From positions 124,001 to 188,000 of the forward strand of contig NZ_CP014989.1 of assembly GCF_001685415.1 (NCBI RefSeq): 64,000 nt of DNA, in the 5' to 3' direction. This DNA comes from Serinicoccus hydrothermalis. GTDB taxonomy: Bacteria > Actinomycetota > Actinomycetes > Actinomycetales > Dermatophilaceae. The notes below the pieces were generated by a model. It ran no database searches. It was not told where the DNA came from and was given only the letters and a program-made list of their open reading frames with translations. Of this stretch, positions 1-9,096 are shown piece by piece (position 1 is the stretch's first letter; each line of letters starts with the position of its first letter). The position numbers were made by a program, and so were the translations under genes.

Positions 1-592
1 GGTCGCCGAGGCTGCCCCAGACGGTGGGGCCGATGCCCGGCGTGTCCGAGACGCCGACCACCGCGGCTCCCGCCCCGTCGCCGAAGATGAAGGCCGACCC
101 GCGGTCGTGCTTGTCGGTGAAGTCGGAGAGCTTCTCGACGCCGACGACGAGCACGGTGTCGGCGGTGCCGGCGCGGACCATGTCGTTGGCCAGGCTGATG
201 GCGTAGCAGTAGCCGGCGCAGGCGGCGGAGAGGTCGAACGCGGCCGGGTCCTCGATGCCGAGCCGGTGCGCGAGGACCGGGGCGGCCGCCGGGGTCTGCA
301 GCGGGTGGGTCACCGTCGCCATGAGCACGGCGTCGACCTGTCCCGGCTCCAGCCCGGCGCGCTCCAGGGCCTGCCGCGAGGCGGCCTCGGCCATGTCCAC
401 GACGCTCTCGTCCTCCCGGGCGAAGCGCCGGGTGGCGATGCCGGAGCGCTGCCGGATCCACTCGTCGCTGGAGTCGATGAACTGCAGCACCTCCTCGTTG
501 GTGACGACCCGCTCGGGGCGGTAGCCGCCGAGGCCGAGGATCCGGGCGTGGCGCAGGGTGGTCGGGGCCGACAGGGTGGGGCTCGTGCTCAC
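1..592 (-). CDS. fabH: 3-oxoacyl-ACP synthase III (KAS III), C-terminus outside window
   Basis: It condenses an acyl-CoA primer with malonyl-ACP to start type II fatty-acid synthesis in the cytoplasm. About 197 residues are visible of the roughly 330 usual for the family; the rest lies left of the window. The active-site cysteine is Cys125 in a SAACAGY context, and the GDGAGA loop follows further on. The GTG start at 592 is chosen because an AGGAGG ribosome site lies about 8 bases upstream of it. It sits directly downstream of fabD on the same strand, the usual actinobacterial fabD-fabH order, so acpP and fabF are expected just beyond the edge. Confidence 0.95.
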   Translation of the reverse strand, partial: MSTSPTLSAPTTLRHARILGLGGYRPERVVTNEEVLQFIDSSDEWIRQRSGIATRRFAREDESVVDMAEAASRQALERAGLEPGQVDAVLMATVTHPLQTPAAAPVLAHRLGIEDPAAFDLSAACAGYCYAISLANDMVRAGTADTVLVVGVEKLSDFTDKHDRGSAFIFGDGAGAAVVGVSDTPGIGPTVWGSLGD

Positions 593-645
593 GGTCGGAA
601 CCTCCTGGGGGTGGACGGGGTGGTGCGAGGTCGGGGAGAGGTGGC

Positions 646-1575
646 TCAGACGGTGCCGTGCTCGCGCACCATGCGGGCGGCGGCATCGAGGTCGTCGGGG
701 GACTTCAGCGCGAGGGTCTCGACCCCGCGCATACCCCGCTTGGCCAGACCCACGAGGGTGCCCGCGGGGGGCAGCTCGATGAGGCCGGTCACGCCCATGG
801 AGACGAAGGCCTCCATGGTGAGGTCCCAGCGCACCGGCCCGGCGACCTGGGCGACGAGGCGGCGCAGCACCTCGGTGCCGTCGGCGACGACCCGCCCGTC
901 GGCGTTGGACAGCAGCGGGATGCGCGGGTCCTGGGGGCGCAACGTCTCCGCGTGCCGGGTGAGGCGGTCGGCGGCGGGCTGCATGTGGTGGGTGTGGAAG
1001 GCCCCGGCGACCGGCAGCGGGATGACCCGGGCGCGTCGGGGGGCGTCCTGCTCCAGCGCCTCGAGCTGCTCCAGGGTGCCGGCGGCGACGACCTGACCGG
1101 CGCCGTTCATGTTGGCCGGGGTGAGGCCGTGCCGCTCCAGCGCCTCGGCGACCTCCTCGGGGTCGCCGCCCACGACGGCGGCCATGCCGGTGGGGGTGAG
1201 GGCGGCCGCCTCGGCCATCCCGAGCCCGCGCTCGCGGACGAAGCCCACGGCGTCGTCGGGGGTGAGGACGCCGGCGATGGCGGTCGCGGTGATCTCCCCG
1301 ACGGAGTGCCCGGCGGTGGCCGAGACGTGCTGGGGGAGCGCCTCGCCGTCGAGGACGAGAGGGAGGGTGGCCAGGCCTGCGCTGACGATGAGCGGCTGGG
1401 CGACCGCCGTGTCCTTGATGGTGTCGGCGTCGGAGGTCGTGCCGTGCCTCACGAGGTCGAGCGAGGCCGCGGCGGCCAGCGCGTCGACACGCTCACGGAC
1501 GGAGGGCTCCTCGAGCCAGGGGGCCAGGAAACCGGGGGTCTGGGAGCCCTGACCGGGCGCGACGATGACGAGCAC
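646..1575 (-). CDS. fabD: malonyl-CoA:ACP transacylase
   Basis: It loads malonyl groups onto acyl carrier protein for fatty-acid elongation. The 309-residue length is normal. The N-terminus carries the GQGSQ signature, the nucleophile is Ser91 in GHSVGE, and His194 in GAFHTHHM fits the catalytic histidine. An open frame extends upstream, but the GTG at 1575 is the start that places the protein directly at LVIVAPGQGSQ as in relatives. It is first in a fabD-fabH unit, with a FasR-like regulator encoded immediately upstream on the same strand. Confidence 0.95.
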   Translation of the reverse strand: MLVIVAPGQGSQTPGFLAPWLEEPSVRERVDALAAAASLDLVRHGTTSDADTIKDTAVAQPLIVSAGLATLPLVLDGEALPQHVSATAGHSVGEITATAIAGVLTPDDAVGFVRERGLGMAEAAALTPTGMAAVVGGDPEEVAEALERHGLTPANMNGAGQVVAAGTLEQLEALEQDAPRRARVIPLPVAGAFHTHHMQPAADRLTRHAETLRPQDPRIPLLSNADGRVVADGTEVLRRLVAQVAGPVRWDLTMEAFVSMGVTGLIELPPAGTLVGLAKRGMRGVETLALKSPDDLDAAARMVREHGTV

Positions 1576-1682
1576 ACCCCCACTGTGCCGGTGAGACCCT
1601 CCAGCGGGCGACACCGAGACGCACGATGATCCCGGGTCATCTTTGTCGGAACCCTCCAATCAAGCCTCGGGGGAGGGGGGGG
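1576..1682 (-). promoter_or_regulatory. candidate fabD promoter/operator region
   Basis: This is the intergenic space between the FasR-like gene and fabD. Read on the minus strand it has a TTGATT element at 1663-1658 and a conserved-looking stretch TTCCGACAAAGAT just downstream. The -10 match is weak. FasR-family activators bind upstream of fabD in other actinomycetes, so this is the expected operator location; the exact site is inferred. Confidence 0.35.
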
Positions 1683-2846
1683 TCAGCGGCCGCCGCGCCA
1701 CAGGCGCGGGCCCGTGCCCATGCGGCCGAGCGCCAGGGCCACCTGCAGCACCCACGCGTCCCGCGCGGTGTGCGGGTCCAGCCCCACGACCTCGCCCACC
1801 CGGCGCAGCCGGTAGCGGACGGTGTTGGGGTGCAGGAAGAGCAGGCGGGCGGTCGCCTCCAGCACCATCCCCTGGTCGAGGTAGGCCTGCACCGTGTCCA
1901 GCAGCGCCGAGGGGTGGTCGCGCAGCGGGGCGTAGACCCGGTCCACGAGCACCCGGCGCGCCGGGCCCTCGCCGAGCAGCGCCCGCTCCGGGAGCAGCTC
2001 GTCCGCCGCCACCGGTCGGGGCGCGCCGCTCCAGGCCGGGGCCGCGTCGACCCCGGAGAGGGCGGCCCGGGCGCTTCGGCCGGCCGCGAAGAGGTGCGGC
2101 ACCCGCGGGCCCACGACGACCGGACCTTCACCGAAGGCGTCCTCGAGGCGCTGCGCGTCGGCCAGCGGGTCGTCCGTCCCGCCGAGGACGCAGACGAGGC
2201 GCCGGTCGTGGCCGGCGGCCAGGCACCGCAGCCCGAGCGCACCCGCGGCCGTCCGCAGCTCTTCCACCGCGGGCGTCGGGTCGCCCGCGGGCAGCACGCC
2301 GGCGATGACGGCCACGTCGCTCACGCCCTCCCACCCGAGCTCGGCGGCCCGGGAGGCCATCGCGTCGTTCGCCTCGCCGCGCACCACCGCGTGGACCACG
2401 AGGGTCTCCAGCCGGGGGTCCCGGCCGCCGCGGTGGTCGGCGGACCGGGCATACAGCTCGGCGGCGGCGAAGGCGATGTCGCGGGCGTAGCGCAGCACCG
2501 CCTCTCGCAGGGCCGGCGCCTCCTCGGGCTCGACGAGCTCGGGCACGGCGTCCTCCACCGTCGCGATCGCGGTGCGCGCAAGGTCCAGGGTCTGCGTCAG
2601 GGTGATAGTGCCGGCCAGGCTGGGCGGCGCGGCGGCGAACACCCGGCCGGGCGGGTCCTCCCGGGCGCCGTCGGCATACCAGTCCAGCAGCGCCGAGATC
2701 CCCGCCTGGGCGACCAGCCCCACCCAGGACCGGTCCGCGGCGCCGAGCTCGCGGAACCACTGGTGCTCGGCCTCCATGCGCCCGGTCGCCCGGGTCGCGA
2801 GCGCGCCGGCGCGGCGGGGGAGGCTCTCACGGGTGGACGGGGGCAC
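1683..2846 (-). CDS. PucR-family transcriptional regulator, FasR-like
   Basis: This 387-residue protein ends in a PucR-type helix-turn-helix, around residues 310-372. In that segment the dispersed motif runs from an LLDTVQAYLDQG helix to LHPNTVRYRLRRV and then a final helix. The N-terminal two thirds lack a known enzyme motif and fit the ligand-sensing part of this family. Its position immediately upstream of fabD-fabH matches the FasR activators of fatty-acid synthesis described in Streptomyces and mycobacteria. Function is assigned by family and synteny, not by a visible ligand site. Confidence 0.85.
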   Translation of the reverse strand: MPPSTRESLPRRAGALATRATGRMEAEHQWFRELGAADRSWVGLVAQAGISALLDWYADGAREDPPGRVFAAAPPSLAGTITLTQTLDLARTAIATVEDAVPELVEPEEAPALREAVLRYARDIAFAAAELYARSADHRGGRDPRLETLVVHAVVRGEANDAMASRAAELGWEGVSDVAVIAGVLPAGDPTPAVEELRTAAGALGLRCLAAGHDRRLVCVLGGTDDPLADAQRLEDAFGEGPVVVGPRVPHLFAAGRSARAALSGVDAAPAWSGAPRPVAADELLPERALLGEGPARRVLVDRVYAPLRDHPSALLDTVQAYLDQGMVLEATARLLFLHPNTVRYRLRRVGEVVGLDPHTARDAWVLQVALALGRMGTGPRLWRGGR

Positions 2847-2896
2847 CCGCGCGAGCCTAGCGCCGCGACGTCACCCGATGGGACAGGATCGGGGGT

Positions 2897-3946
2897 ATGC
2901 CGACCACCTCACCCCTCGTCCTCGGCCACCGCGGCGCCAGCGGCTACCTGCCCGAGCACACGCTCGCCGCCTACGAGCTCGCCGCCCGGCAGGGCGCCGA
3001 CCACCTGGAGCTGGACCTCGTGCCCACCCGCGACGGGGTGCTGGTCGCGCGGCACGAGAACAACATCTGGGGGACCACCGACGTCGCCGACCACCCGGAG
3101 CTGGCCGCGCGCCGTCGCCGGGCGGTGGTGGACGGCAAGGAGCTCGACGGCATCTTCACCGAGGACCTGACGCTCGAGGAGCTGCGCACCCTGCGCGCCC
3201 GCGAGCGGCTGCCCGGGCTGCGCAGCACCGAGCACGACGGGCAGTGGCCGGTGCCGACCTTCCCCGAGATCATCGATCTGCGGGCGCGCCTCAGCGAGGA
3301 GCTGGGGCGGACGATCGGGCTCTACGTCGAGCTCAAGCACCCCACCCACCTGGCCGCGGCCGGGCTGCCGATCGAGGAGCGCATGCTGGCCGACCTGGAC
3401 GCCGGCGGGCTGCTCTCCGAGGGCGACCGGGACGCCGTCTGGGTGCAGTGCTTCGAGCCGGGCAGCCTGCGCACGATGCGGGAGCGGCTCGGGTCGCCGC
3501 TGCGGCAGGTGCTGCTGGCGACCGCCGTCGACGACGTGCCCGCCGACCTGGTCGCGGCGGGGGAGGAGCGCACGTATGCCGAGCTGCTGTCGCCGGAGGG
3601 GCTCGCGGACCTCGACGGCGTGCTCGACGGTGTCGGCCCGAGCAAGACGATGGTGCTGCCCTGGACGGCCGACGGCGCGCTGGGGGAGCCAACCTCGCTG
3701 GTCGGGGATGCGCACGCGGCCGGGCTGGCCGTGCACGCGTGGACCTTCCGGGCGGAGAACCGCTTCCTGCCGGTCCCGCTGCGCAGCACCGGGGAGGACG
3801 GCGCCCCGGGACCGGAGGACGCCCTGGGCGACCTCGCGGGCGAGGTCCGGGCATACCTCGAGGCCGGGGTGGACGGCATCTTCACCGACCACCCCGACCT
3901 CGTGGTGCAGGCCGTACGCGACCCCGACGGGGCCGCCGGGGGCTGA
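2897..3946 (+). CDS. glpQ: glycerophosphodiester phosphodiesterase, GlpQ-type
   Basis: It hydrolyses glycerophosphodiesters to glycerol-3-phosphate and an alcohol. The 349-residue protein has the GDPD TIM-barrel signature: HRGASGYLPEHT with His11 and Arg12, the metal ligands Glu38 and Asp40 in ELD, and His53. The typical FTDHPD motif stands near the C-terminus. No signal peptide is evident, so it is probably cytoplasmic, unlike many GlpQ proteins that are exported. It converges on aceE with only about a dozen bases between the stop codons. Confidence 0.9.
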   Translation: MPTTSPLVLGHRGASGYLPEHTLAAYELAARQGADHLELDLVPTRDGVLVARHENNIWGTTDVADHPELAARRRRAVVDGKELDGIFTEDLTLEELRTLRARERLPGLRSTEHDGQWPVPTFPEIIDLRARLSEELGRTIGLYVELKHPTHLAAAGLPIEERMLADLDAGGLLSEGDRDAVWVQCFEPGSLRTMRERLGSPLRQVLLATAVDDVPADLVAAGEERTYAELLSPEGLADLDGVLDGVGPSKTMVLPWTADGALGEPTSLVGDAHAAGLAVHAWTFRAENRFLPVPLRSTGEDGAPGPEDALGDLAGEVRAYLEAGVDGIFTDHPDLVVQAVRDPDGAAGG

Positions 3947-3958
3947 GGGCGCCTCCGG

Positions 3959-6712
3959 TCAGGCGTCGCCTCCGGCGGTGCCGGAGGTCCCGGCGTTCAC
4001 GTCCATGAGGCGGTACTTGTCGGCGGCGTCCCGAGGGATCTGCGGGTCGATCTCACCGCGGTCGGCGAGCATCTGCAGCGCCTTGACCGCCATCGACGGG
4101 CCGTCGATGTGGAAGAAGCGCCGCGCCGCCGCCCGGGTGTCGGCGAAGCCGAAGCCGTCCGCGCCCAGGGAGGAGTAGTCCTCCGGCACCCACGGGGCGA
4201 TCTGGTCCTGGACCGCCCGCATGTAGTCGCTGGTGGCGATGACCGGGCCGGTGCCCTCCTCGAGGCGACGGGTCACGTAGGGGACCCGGCGCTCCTGCTC
4301 GGGGTGCAGGAAGGCGTCCTCGTCGCAGGACATGGCCTCGCGCCGCAGCTGGGACCACGACGTCACCGACCACACGTCGGAGGTCACACCCCAGTCCTCG
4401 CGGAGCAGCTCGGCTGCGTCCAGCGCCCACGGCACGCCGACACCGGAGGCGAGCAGGCGCACGTGCTTGCCCTCCTGCGGCTCGTCCGCCGCGATCCGGT
4501 GCATCCCGGCGATGATGCCGTCGACGTCGACGTCCTCCGGCTCGGCCGGCTGGCGCATCGGCTCGTTGTAGACCGTGAGGTAGTAGATGAGCGACTGCGG
4601 GTCCTCGCCGTACATCCGCTCCAGCGCGTCCGGGAGGATGTGCGCCATCTCGTAGGCGTAGGCCGGGTCGTAGGCCATGACCGCCGGGTTGGTCGAGGCC
4701 AGCAGCGGGGAGTGGCCGTCCGCATGCTGCAGCCCCTCGCCGGTGAGAGTGGTGCGACCAGCGGTCGCCCCGATCATGAAGCCCTTGGCGAGCTGGTCGG
4801 CCGCGGCCCAGATGCCGTCGCCGGTGCGCTGGAAGCCGAACATCGAGTAGAAGATGTAGAACGGCACCATCGGCAGCTGATGGGTGTCGTAGGACGTGCC
4901 CGCCGCGCTGAAGGCGGCCACCGACCCGGCCTCGTTGATCCCGACGTGCAGGATCTGGCCCTGCTCGGACTCCTTGTAGGCGAGCATGAGGTCGGCGTCG
5001 ACCGAGGTGTAGTTCTGCCCGTGGACGTTGTAGATCTTGGCCGTCGGGAAGAAGCTGTCCATCCCGAAGGTGCGGGCCTCGTCGGGGATGATCGGCACGA
5101 TGTGCTTGCCGAACTCCTTGTCGCGCATCCACTCCTTGAAGATGCGGACCAGGGCCATGGTCGTGGCGACCTCCTGCTTGCCCGACCCCTTCTTGGCCAC
5201 GTCGTAGACCTTCTCCGCCGGCAGCGGGAGCGCCGTGCGGGCGGGCTGCCGCTTGGGCAGGTAGCCGCCGAGGGCGCGGCGCCGCTCCTGGAGGTACTGG
5301 ATCGCCTCGTCGTCCTGCCCCGGGTGGTAGTAGGGCGGGGCGTAGGGGTCGGCCTCGAGCTGCTCGTCGGTGATCGGGATCTTGAGGCTGTCCCGGAAGG
5401 CCTTGAGGTCGTCCAGGCTGAGCTTCTTCATCTGGTGGGTGGCGTTGCGACCGGCGAAGCGGGTGCCCAGCGAGTAGCCCTTGATGGTGTGCGCCAGGAT
5501 GACCGTCGGCTGGCCGGTGTGGTTCATCGCGGCCTGGTAGGCGGCGAAGACCTTGTGGTAGTCGTGGCCGCCGCGCTTGAGCCGCCACCAGATGTCCTCG
5601 TCGCTCCAGTCCTTGACCAGCTCCTTGGTGCGCGGGTCGCGCCCGAAGAAGTGGTCCCGGATCCAGGCGCCGTCGTTGGCGCGGAAGGTCTGGAAGTCGC
5701 CGTCCGGCGTGGTGTTCATGAGGTTGACCAGGGCACCGGAGGTGTCGTTCTCGATGAGGTCGTCCCAGCCGCGGCCCCACAGCACCTTGATGACGTTCCA
5801 CCCGGCGCCGCGGAAGAAGCTCTCCAGCTCCTGCACGATCTTGCCGTTGCCGCGGACCGGGCCGTCCAGCCGCTGCAGGTTGCAGTTGACGACGAAGGTG
5901 AGGTTGTCGAGCTCGTCGTTGGCCGCCACCTGGAGCAGGCCGCGCGACTCCGGCTCGTCCATCTCGCCGTCGCCGAGGAAGGCCCAGACGTGCTGCTGGC
6001 TGGTGTCCTTGAGGCCACGGTTGTGGAGGTACTTGTTGAAGGACGCCTGGTAGATGGCGTTCATCGGGCCGATGCCCATGGACACCGTGGGGAACTGCCA
6101 GAAGTCGGGCATCGACCGCGGGTGCGGGTAGGAGGGGATGGTGCGCACGTCGTCGCGCAGGCCCTTGCTCTTCTCCTGCCGGAAGCCGTCGAGGTCGGCC
6201 TCGGACAGCCGGCCCTCCATGAAGGCGCGCGCGTAGATGCCGGGCGAGGCGTGGCCCTGGAAGAAGACCTGGTCGCCGCCGCCCTCGTGGTCACGGCCGC
6301 GCCAGAAGTGGTTGAAGCCGACCTCGGTCAGGGTGGCCTGGGAGGCATACGTGGAGATGTGCCCGCCGACCGAGATGTCCGGGTGCTGGGCGCGGTGCAC
6401 CATGACCGCGGCGTTCCAGCGCACCCAGGCGCGGTAGCGGCGCTCCATGTCCTCGTCGCCGGGGAAGGTCGCCTCCTGCTCCGGGGTGATGGTGTTGATG
6501 TAGTCGGTCGTCACGAGGGAGGGGATGCCGACCTGGGAGTCACGCGCGCGCTCCAGCATCCTGAGCATGAGGTAACGGGCCCGCTGCCGACCGCCGGTGT
6601 CGATCGCGGCGTCCAACGAGTCCAGCCACTCCTGCGTCTCCTCGGGGTCCGAGTCCGGGACCTGGGTCGGGAGACCGTTCAGGATGGGGCCGGTGGAGCG
6701 CTCCTCGGTCAT
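3959..6712 (-). CDS. aceE: pyruvate dehydrogenase (acetyl-transferring) E1, homodimeric type
   Basis: This is the thiamine-diphosphate-dependent E1 subunit that decarboxylates pyruvate and passes the acetyl group to the E2 lipoyl domain. The 917-residue length is typical of the AceE family. The TPP/Mg motif begins at GDGE, residues 247-250, and runs into the downstream asparagine. Strong family blocks include [11 protein letters not shown] and HTIKGYSLG. In Actinobacteria the E2 and E3 genes are usually elsewhere, as here. An AGGAAGGA ribosome site precedes the ATG. Confidence 0.97.
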   Translation of the reverse strand: MTEERSTGPILNGLPTQVPDSDPEETQEWLDSLDAAIDTGGRQRARYLMLRMLERARDSQVGIPSLVTTDYINTITPEQEATFPGDEDMERRYRAWVRWNAAVMVHRAQHPDISVGGHISTYASQATLTEVGFNHFWRGRDHEGGGDQVFFQGHASPGIYARAFMEGRLSEADLDGFRQEKSKGLRDDVRTIPSYPHPRSMPDFWQFPTVSMGIGPMNAIYQASFNKYLHNRGLKDTSQQHVWAFLGDGEMDEPESRGLLQVAANDELDNLTFVVNCNLQRLDGPVRGNGKIVQELESFFRGAGWNVIKVLWGRGWDDLIENDTSGALVNLMNTTPDGDFQTFRANDGAWIRDHFFGRDPRTKELVKDWSDEDIWWRLKRGGHDYHKVFAAYQAAMNHTGQPTVILAHTIKGYSLGTRFAGRNATHQMKKLSLDDLKAFRDSLKIPITDEQLEADPYAPPYYHPGQDDEAIQYLQERRRALGGYLPKRQPARTALPLPAEKVYDVAKKGSGKQEVATTMALVRIFKEWMRDKEFGKHIVPIIPDEARTFGMDSFFPTAKIYNVHGQNYTSVDADLMLAYKESEQGQILHVGINEAGSVAAFSAAGTSYDTHQLPMVPFYIFYSMFGFQRTGDGIWAAADQLAKGFMIGATAGRTTLTGEGLQHADGHSPLLASTNPAVMAYDPAYAYEMAHILPDALERMYGEDPQSLIYYLTVYNEPMRQPAEPEDVDVDGIIAGMHRIAADEPQEGKHVRLLASGVGVPWALDAAELLREDWGVTSDVWSVTSWSQLRREAMSCDEDAFLHPEQERRVPYVTRRLEEGTGPVIATSDYMRAVQDQIAPWVPEDYSSLGADGFGFADTRAAARRFFHIDGPSMAVKALQMLADRGEIDPQIPRDAADKYRLMDVNAGTSGTAGGDA
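3969..3988. terminator. possible terminator hairpin inside the aceE 3' end
   Basis: CCTCCGGC and GCCGGAGG pair around a 3-base loop. The hairpin lies within the last codons of aceE and just past the glpQ stop, so it could end glpQ transcription. There is no T-run. Confidence 0.35.
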
Positions 6713-6787
6713 CAGGTGTGATCCTTCCTAGGGGGTGGACCCGCTCAGTCTGTCACGCCCGGTGACGTGACGTCCGCCGCCGTCGGG

Positions 6788-6801
6788 AAAGGCTCGCCTT
6801 T
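6788..6801. promoter_or_regulatory. palindromic operator candidate upstream of DUF3052 gene
   Basis: AAAGGC and GCCTTT are separated by two bases and followed by TACCT. A second inverted pair, GTCAC and GTGAC, lies at 6752-6766 nearer aceE. Both sit in the divergent promoter region between aceE and the DUF3052 gene. The first loosely resembles DtxR/IdeR iron boxes, but the match is imperfect. Confidence 0.3.
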
Positions 6802-6822
6802 ACCTGAGCGGGAGCATCGTGC

Positions 6823-7284
6823 TTGGCTTGTCACACCATGGACGCGCAGAACAGGACGGGGAAGCAGACCGACGACGAGGACCAGGGGAGCGACCCCCTG
6901 GTGGGACTCATGCGCAAGCTGGGTCTGCGCGAGGACCAGATCGTCGTGGAGTACGGAGACGACGAGGACGTGGAGCCGGGTGTCCGCGAGGCGGCCGCCG
7001 AGGCGGTGGGCAGCCCCGTGGAGGGGGAGTCCTACGACGGCGTGGTCGACGTCGTGCTGCTGTGGTGGCGCGACGGCGAGGGCGACCTCGCCGACGAGCT
7101 CATGGACACCCTCACCACGCTCGAGGAGGGCGGGTCGATCGTGCTCCTCACCCCCGGCGCCGGTCGGGAGGACCGCGTGCCGGCCGCGGACGTGCAGGAC
7201 GCCTGCACCACCTGCTCGATGGTCGCCTCGGGCGCCGTCAACCTCGGCGGATGGATCGGACAGCGCCTGGTGGGGCGCAAGTGA
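6823..7284 (+). CDS. DUF3052 domain-containing protein
   Basis: This 153-residue acidic protein belongs to an actinobacterial family of unknown biochemical role that is typically encoded beside aceE. It has a conserved LMRKLGLREDQ segment and a central VVDVVLLWWRDGEGDL strand-rich core, but no catalytic motif I recognise. The TTG at 6823 has a GGGAG ribosome site eight bases upstream; the in-frame ATG at 6838 has none, so the TTG is preferred although shorter proteins are possible. It overlaps the next gene by four bases (GTGA), which suggests coupled translation. Confidence 0.85.
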   Translation: MACHTMDAQNRTGKQTDDEDQGSDPLVGLMRKLGLREDQIVVEYGDDEDVEPGVREAAAEAVGSPVEGESYDGVVDVVLLWWRDGEGDLADELMDTLTTLEEGGSIVLLTPGAGREDRVPAADVQDACTTCSMVASGAVNLGGWIGQRLVGRK

Positions 7285-7757
7285 GCGCGACGCTGACGGC
7301 ATACCCGCAGGTGGGGGAGCGGGCACCGGAGCTGAGCCTCGCCGACCAGGACGGTGCCACGCACACCCTGTCCGAGGCGGTGGCCGACCGGCACGCGCTG
7401 CTGGTCTTCTACCCCTTCGCCTTCTCCTCGATCTGCACCGGGGAGCTGCTCGAGATCCAGCTCAACGTCGACGAGTTCGTCAACGACCGGGTGCAGGTCT
7501 ACGGCATCTCCTGCGACCCGGTGCATGCGGTCCGGGCCTGGGCGGCGCGCGAGGGCTACCGCTTCCCGCTGCTGTCCGACTTCTGGCCGCACGGGGAGGC
7601 GGCGCGCGCCTACGGCGTCTTCGACGAGGACTCCGGTATGGCCGTGCGCGGCACCTTCCTCGTCGACCCGTCCATGACGGTGCGCTGGAACCTCGTCCAC
7701 CCGGCCGGGCAGGCGCGGGAGATCGGCGCGCTGCACCAGGCCGTCCGCGACCTGTAA
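7281..7757 (+). CDS. ahpE: peroxiredoxin, AhpE-like one-Cys type
   Basis: It reduces hydrogen peroxide and organic hydroperoxides through a peroxidatic cysteine. The 158-residue protein has the thioredoxin-fold active site FAFSSICTGEL, and the later block FPLLSDFWPHG closely matches mycobacterial AhpE. A second cysteine appears in YGISCDP and might act as resolving residue, which classical AhpE lacks. The GTG start overlaps the stop of the DUF3052 gene. The broken tRNA and integrated element begin 26 bases after its stop codon. Confidence 0.9.
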   Translation: MSATLTAYPQVGERAPELSLADQDGATHTLSEAVADRHALLVFYPFAFSSICTGELLEIQLNVDEFVNDRVQVYGISCDPVHAVRAWAAREGYRFPLLSDFWPHGEAARAYGVFDEDSGMAVRGTFLVDPSMTVRWNLVHPAGQAREIGALHQAVRDL

Positions 7758-7782
7758 CAATGGCGCACACTCCGCTCAGCGG

Positions 7783-7832
7783 GGGCCTGTAGCTCAGTTG
7801 GTAGAGCGCCGCGTTTGCACCGCGTAGGTCGT
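7783..7832 (+). pseudogene. 5' fragment of host tRNA-Val(TAC), split by integration
   Basis: The acceptor 5' strand GGGCCTG (7783-7789), T8-A9, a D-arm with GCTC/GAGC pairing and an anticodon arm CCGCG-loop-CGCG can be laid out. After position 7832 there is no T-arm and no 3' acceptor strand. The 3' half that fits it, including CGGGCCC, lies at 14976-14997 across the element. The anticodon loop here reads TTTGCAC, which would be alanine. The intact copy reads TTTACAC, so the G is probably from the element side of the crossover. Confidence 0.85.
7810..7832 (+). other. attL core
   Basis: The repeat reads CGCGTTT, then G, then CACCGCGTAGGTCGT. It covers the 3' side of the tRNA anticodon stem-loop and the variable loop. 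Beyond it the sequence departs completely from the tRNA T-arm. Confidence 0.85.
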
Positions 7833-7848
7833 GCTTGGCAGGGGGGCC

Positions 7849-7930
7849 TGACCAGCACCGGAGGATCCATAAAAATGCAGGTCAAACGCCATATCTGGCT
7901 ATATAAAATCTAGGCAATACTCTGACCTGC
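7849..7930. promoter_or_regulatory. left-end regulatory or excision sites
   Basis: TGACCAGC (7849-7856), GCAGGTCA (7877-7884) and TGACCTGC (7923-7930) form direct and inverted copies of one 8-mer. They flank an AT-rich TATAAAAT at 7902-7909. This could be the int promoter with its operators, or accessory sites for excision. Confidence 0.35.
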
Positions 7931-7949
7931 GGCGACGTCCTGCGGGTTT

Positions 7950-7970
7950 GGTGTTCGCATGTTGTTCGCA
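7950..7970 (+). repeat. integrase arm-type site, left copy
   Basis: A 21-bp sequence holding two GTTCGCA heptamers ten bases apart. A copy with a single mismatch stands at 14838-14858 near the other end, in the same orientation. Its position inside attL and just upstream of int fits arm-type binding sites of tyrosine integrases. Confidence 0.6.
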
Positions 7971-8019
7971 CTCGTGCCATGCTTGGGGTCCAACGACCTA
8001 CGCACAGACAGGCAGCGAC

Positions 8020-9096
8020 ATGGCATCAGTGCACCAGCGGGGCAAGGGCTGGACGGTCCGCTACCGGACGCCCATGGGAACCAACGCCCAACGGACGTTC
8101 AAGGCACATCGGGACGCCCTGGCGTTCAAGGCAGAGGTAGAGGTAGACACCGCGAGGGGCACGCTGCTTGACCCCACCAACAGACGCTTGACCTATGCCG
8201 ACTGGCACGACAACTGGATGCAGCACCGTCCCGACCTTCGGGAGTCCTCGCGCATCCGAGCACAGAGCATCGCCAGGGTTCACCTGCTGCCGACCTTCGG
8301 GCACCTGCCGGTGCAACGGATCACACAACCAGACGTGCAGACGTGGGTGACCAAGCAGACCGGCTCACCGGCCACCGTGCGACGCAACTATGGAGAGTTG
8401 AGCGCGAGCCTGGATGCTGCCGTGACTGCCGGGGTGCTGACACTGAGTCCCTGCCGAGGCATCCGACTCCCCAAGGCAGTCCGTGCAGACATGGTGATTC
8501 TCGATCATGACGAGATTGAGCACCTTGCCTCATGCATCCTGCCCCGCTACCGGGCGCTGGTCTACCTGTTGGCCTACGGGGGTCTGCGTGTGGGCGAAGC
8601 ACTGGACCTTGTGCGCTCTGACATTGATCCCATCGCGAGCACGGTCAGGGTGGACAGCACCGTCACGGTAGGTAAAGGCGGCAAGAAGGCGTCAGGACGC
8701 CCCAAGAGCGACGCAGGTATGCGGACGGTGCCGTTGCCGTCGAAGGTGACCGCCATGCTTGCTGAGCATAAGCTGCACTTCCCTGGTGACTACGTGTTCA
8801 CCGGGGGTAGGGGAGCACAGATACACGTCAGCAACTTTGGTGAGCGCACGTTCAAGAACGCCGTAGCCGTGTGGAACGAGCAGCGGGCAGAGCAAGGACT
8901 AGACGAGAAGCATCCTCGCGTTCATGACCTCCGGCACACGGCTATCACGCACTGGATCAGGCTCGGAGCAGACCTGCCACGCATCAAGACCTGGGCCGGG
9001 CACACCAACGCTGCCTTCACGCTGAACCAGTACGCCGGGTACTTCCCAAGTGATGACAGCGCCTTCATGGACGCTCTGAACCAGGGGATCGGCTAG
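8020..9096 (+). CDS. int: tyrosine-type site-specific integrase
   Basis: It catalyses integration and excision of the element at the tRNA core. The 358-residue protein starts with a short arm-binding region, then a SAM-like core-binding domain (about 57-145), then the catalytic domain. The catalytic set is complete: Arg190 in GGLRVGEAL, a lysine near 229 in the beta-hairpin, His302 and Arg305 in HDLRH, His328 in WAGH, and the nucleophile Tyr338 in NQY. The ATG at 8020 gives the usual MASVHQR-type start of actinophage integrases; the frame is open further upstream but that stretch overlaps the arm site. It points into the element. Confidence 0.95.
   Translation: MASVHQRGKGWTVRYRTPMGTNAQRTFKAHRDALAFKAEVEVDTARGTLLDPTNRRLTYADWHDNWMQHRPDLRESSRIRAQSIARVHLLPTFGHLPVQRITQPDVQTWVTKQTGSPATVRRNYGELSASLDAAVTAGVLTLSPCRGIRLPKAVRADMVILDHDEIEHLASCILPRYRALVYLLAYGGLRVGEALDLVRSDIDPIASTVRVDSTVTVGKGGKKASGRPKSDAGMRTVPLPSKVTAMLAEHKLHFPGDYVFTGGRGAQIHVSNFGERTFKNAVAVWNEQRAEQGLDEKHPRVHDLRHTAITHWIRLGADLPRIKTWAGHTNAAFTLNQYAGYFPSDDSAFMDALNQGIG

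Noticed and set aside
4109-6721. Plus-strand open frame of 870 codons opposite aceE
   Set aside because: Shadow of the conserved aceE gene; no ribosome site or domain.
7783-7832. A functional tRNA-Ala(TGC)
   Set aside because: The sequence has no T-arm or 3' acceptor strand after the core, and the 3-70 pair reconstructed with the distant 3' half is G-C, not the G-U required for alanine.
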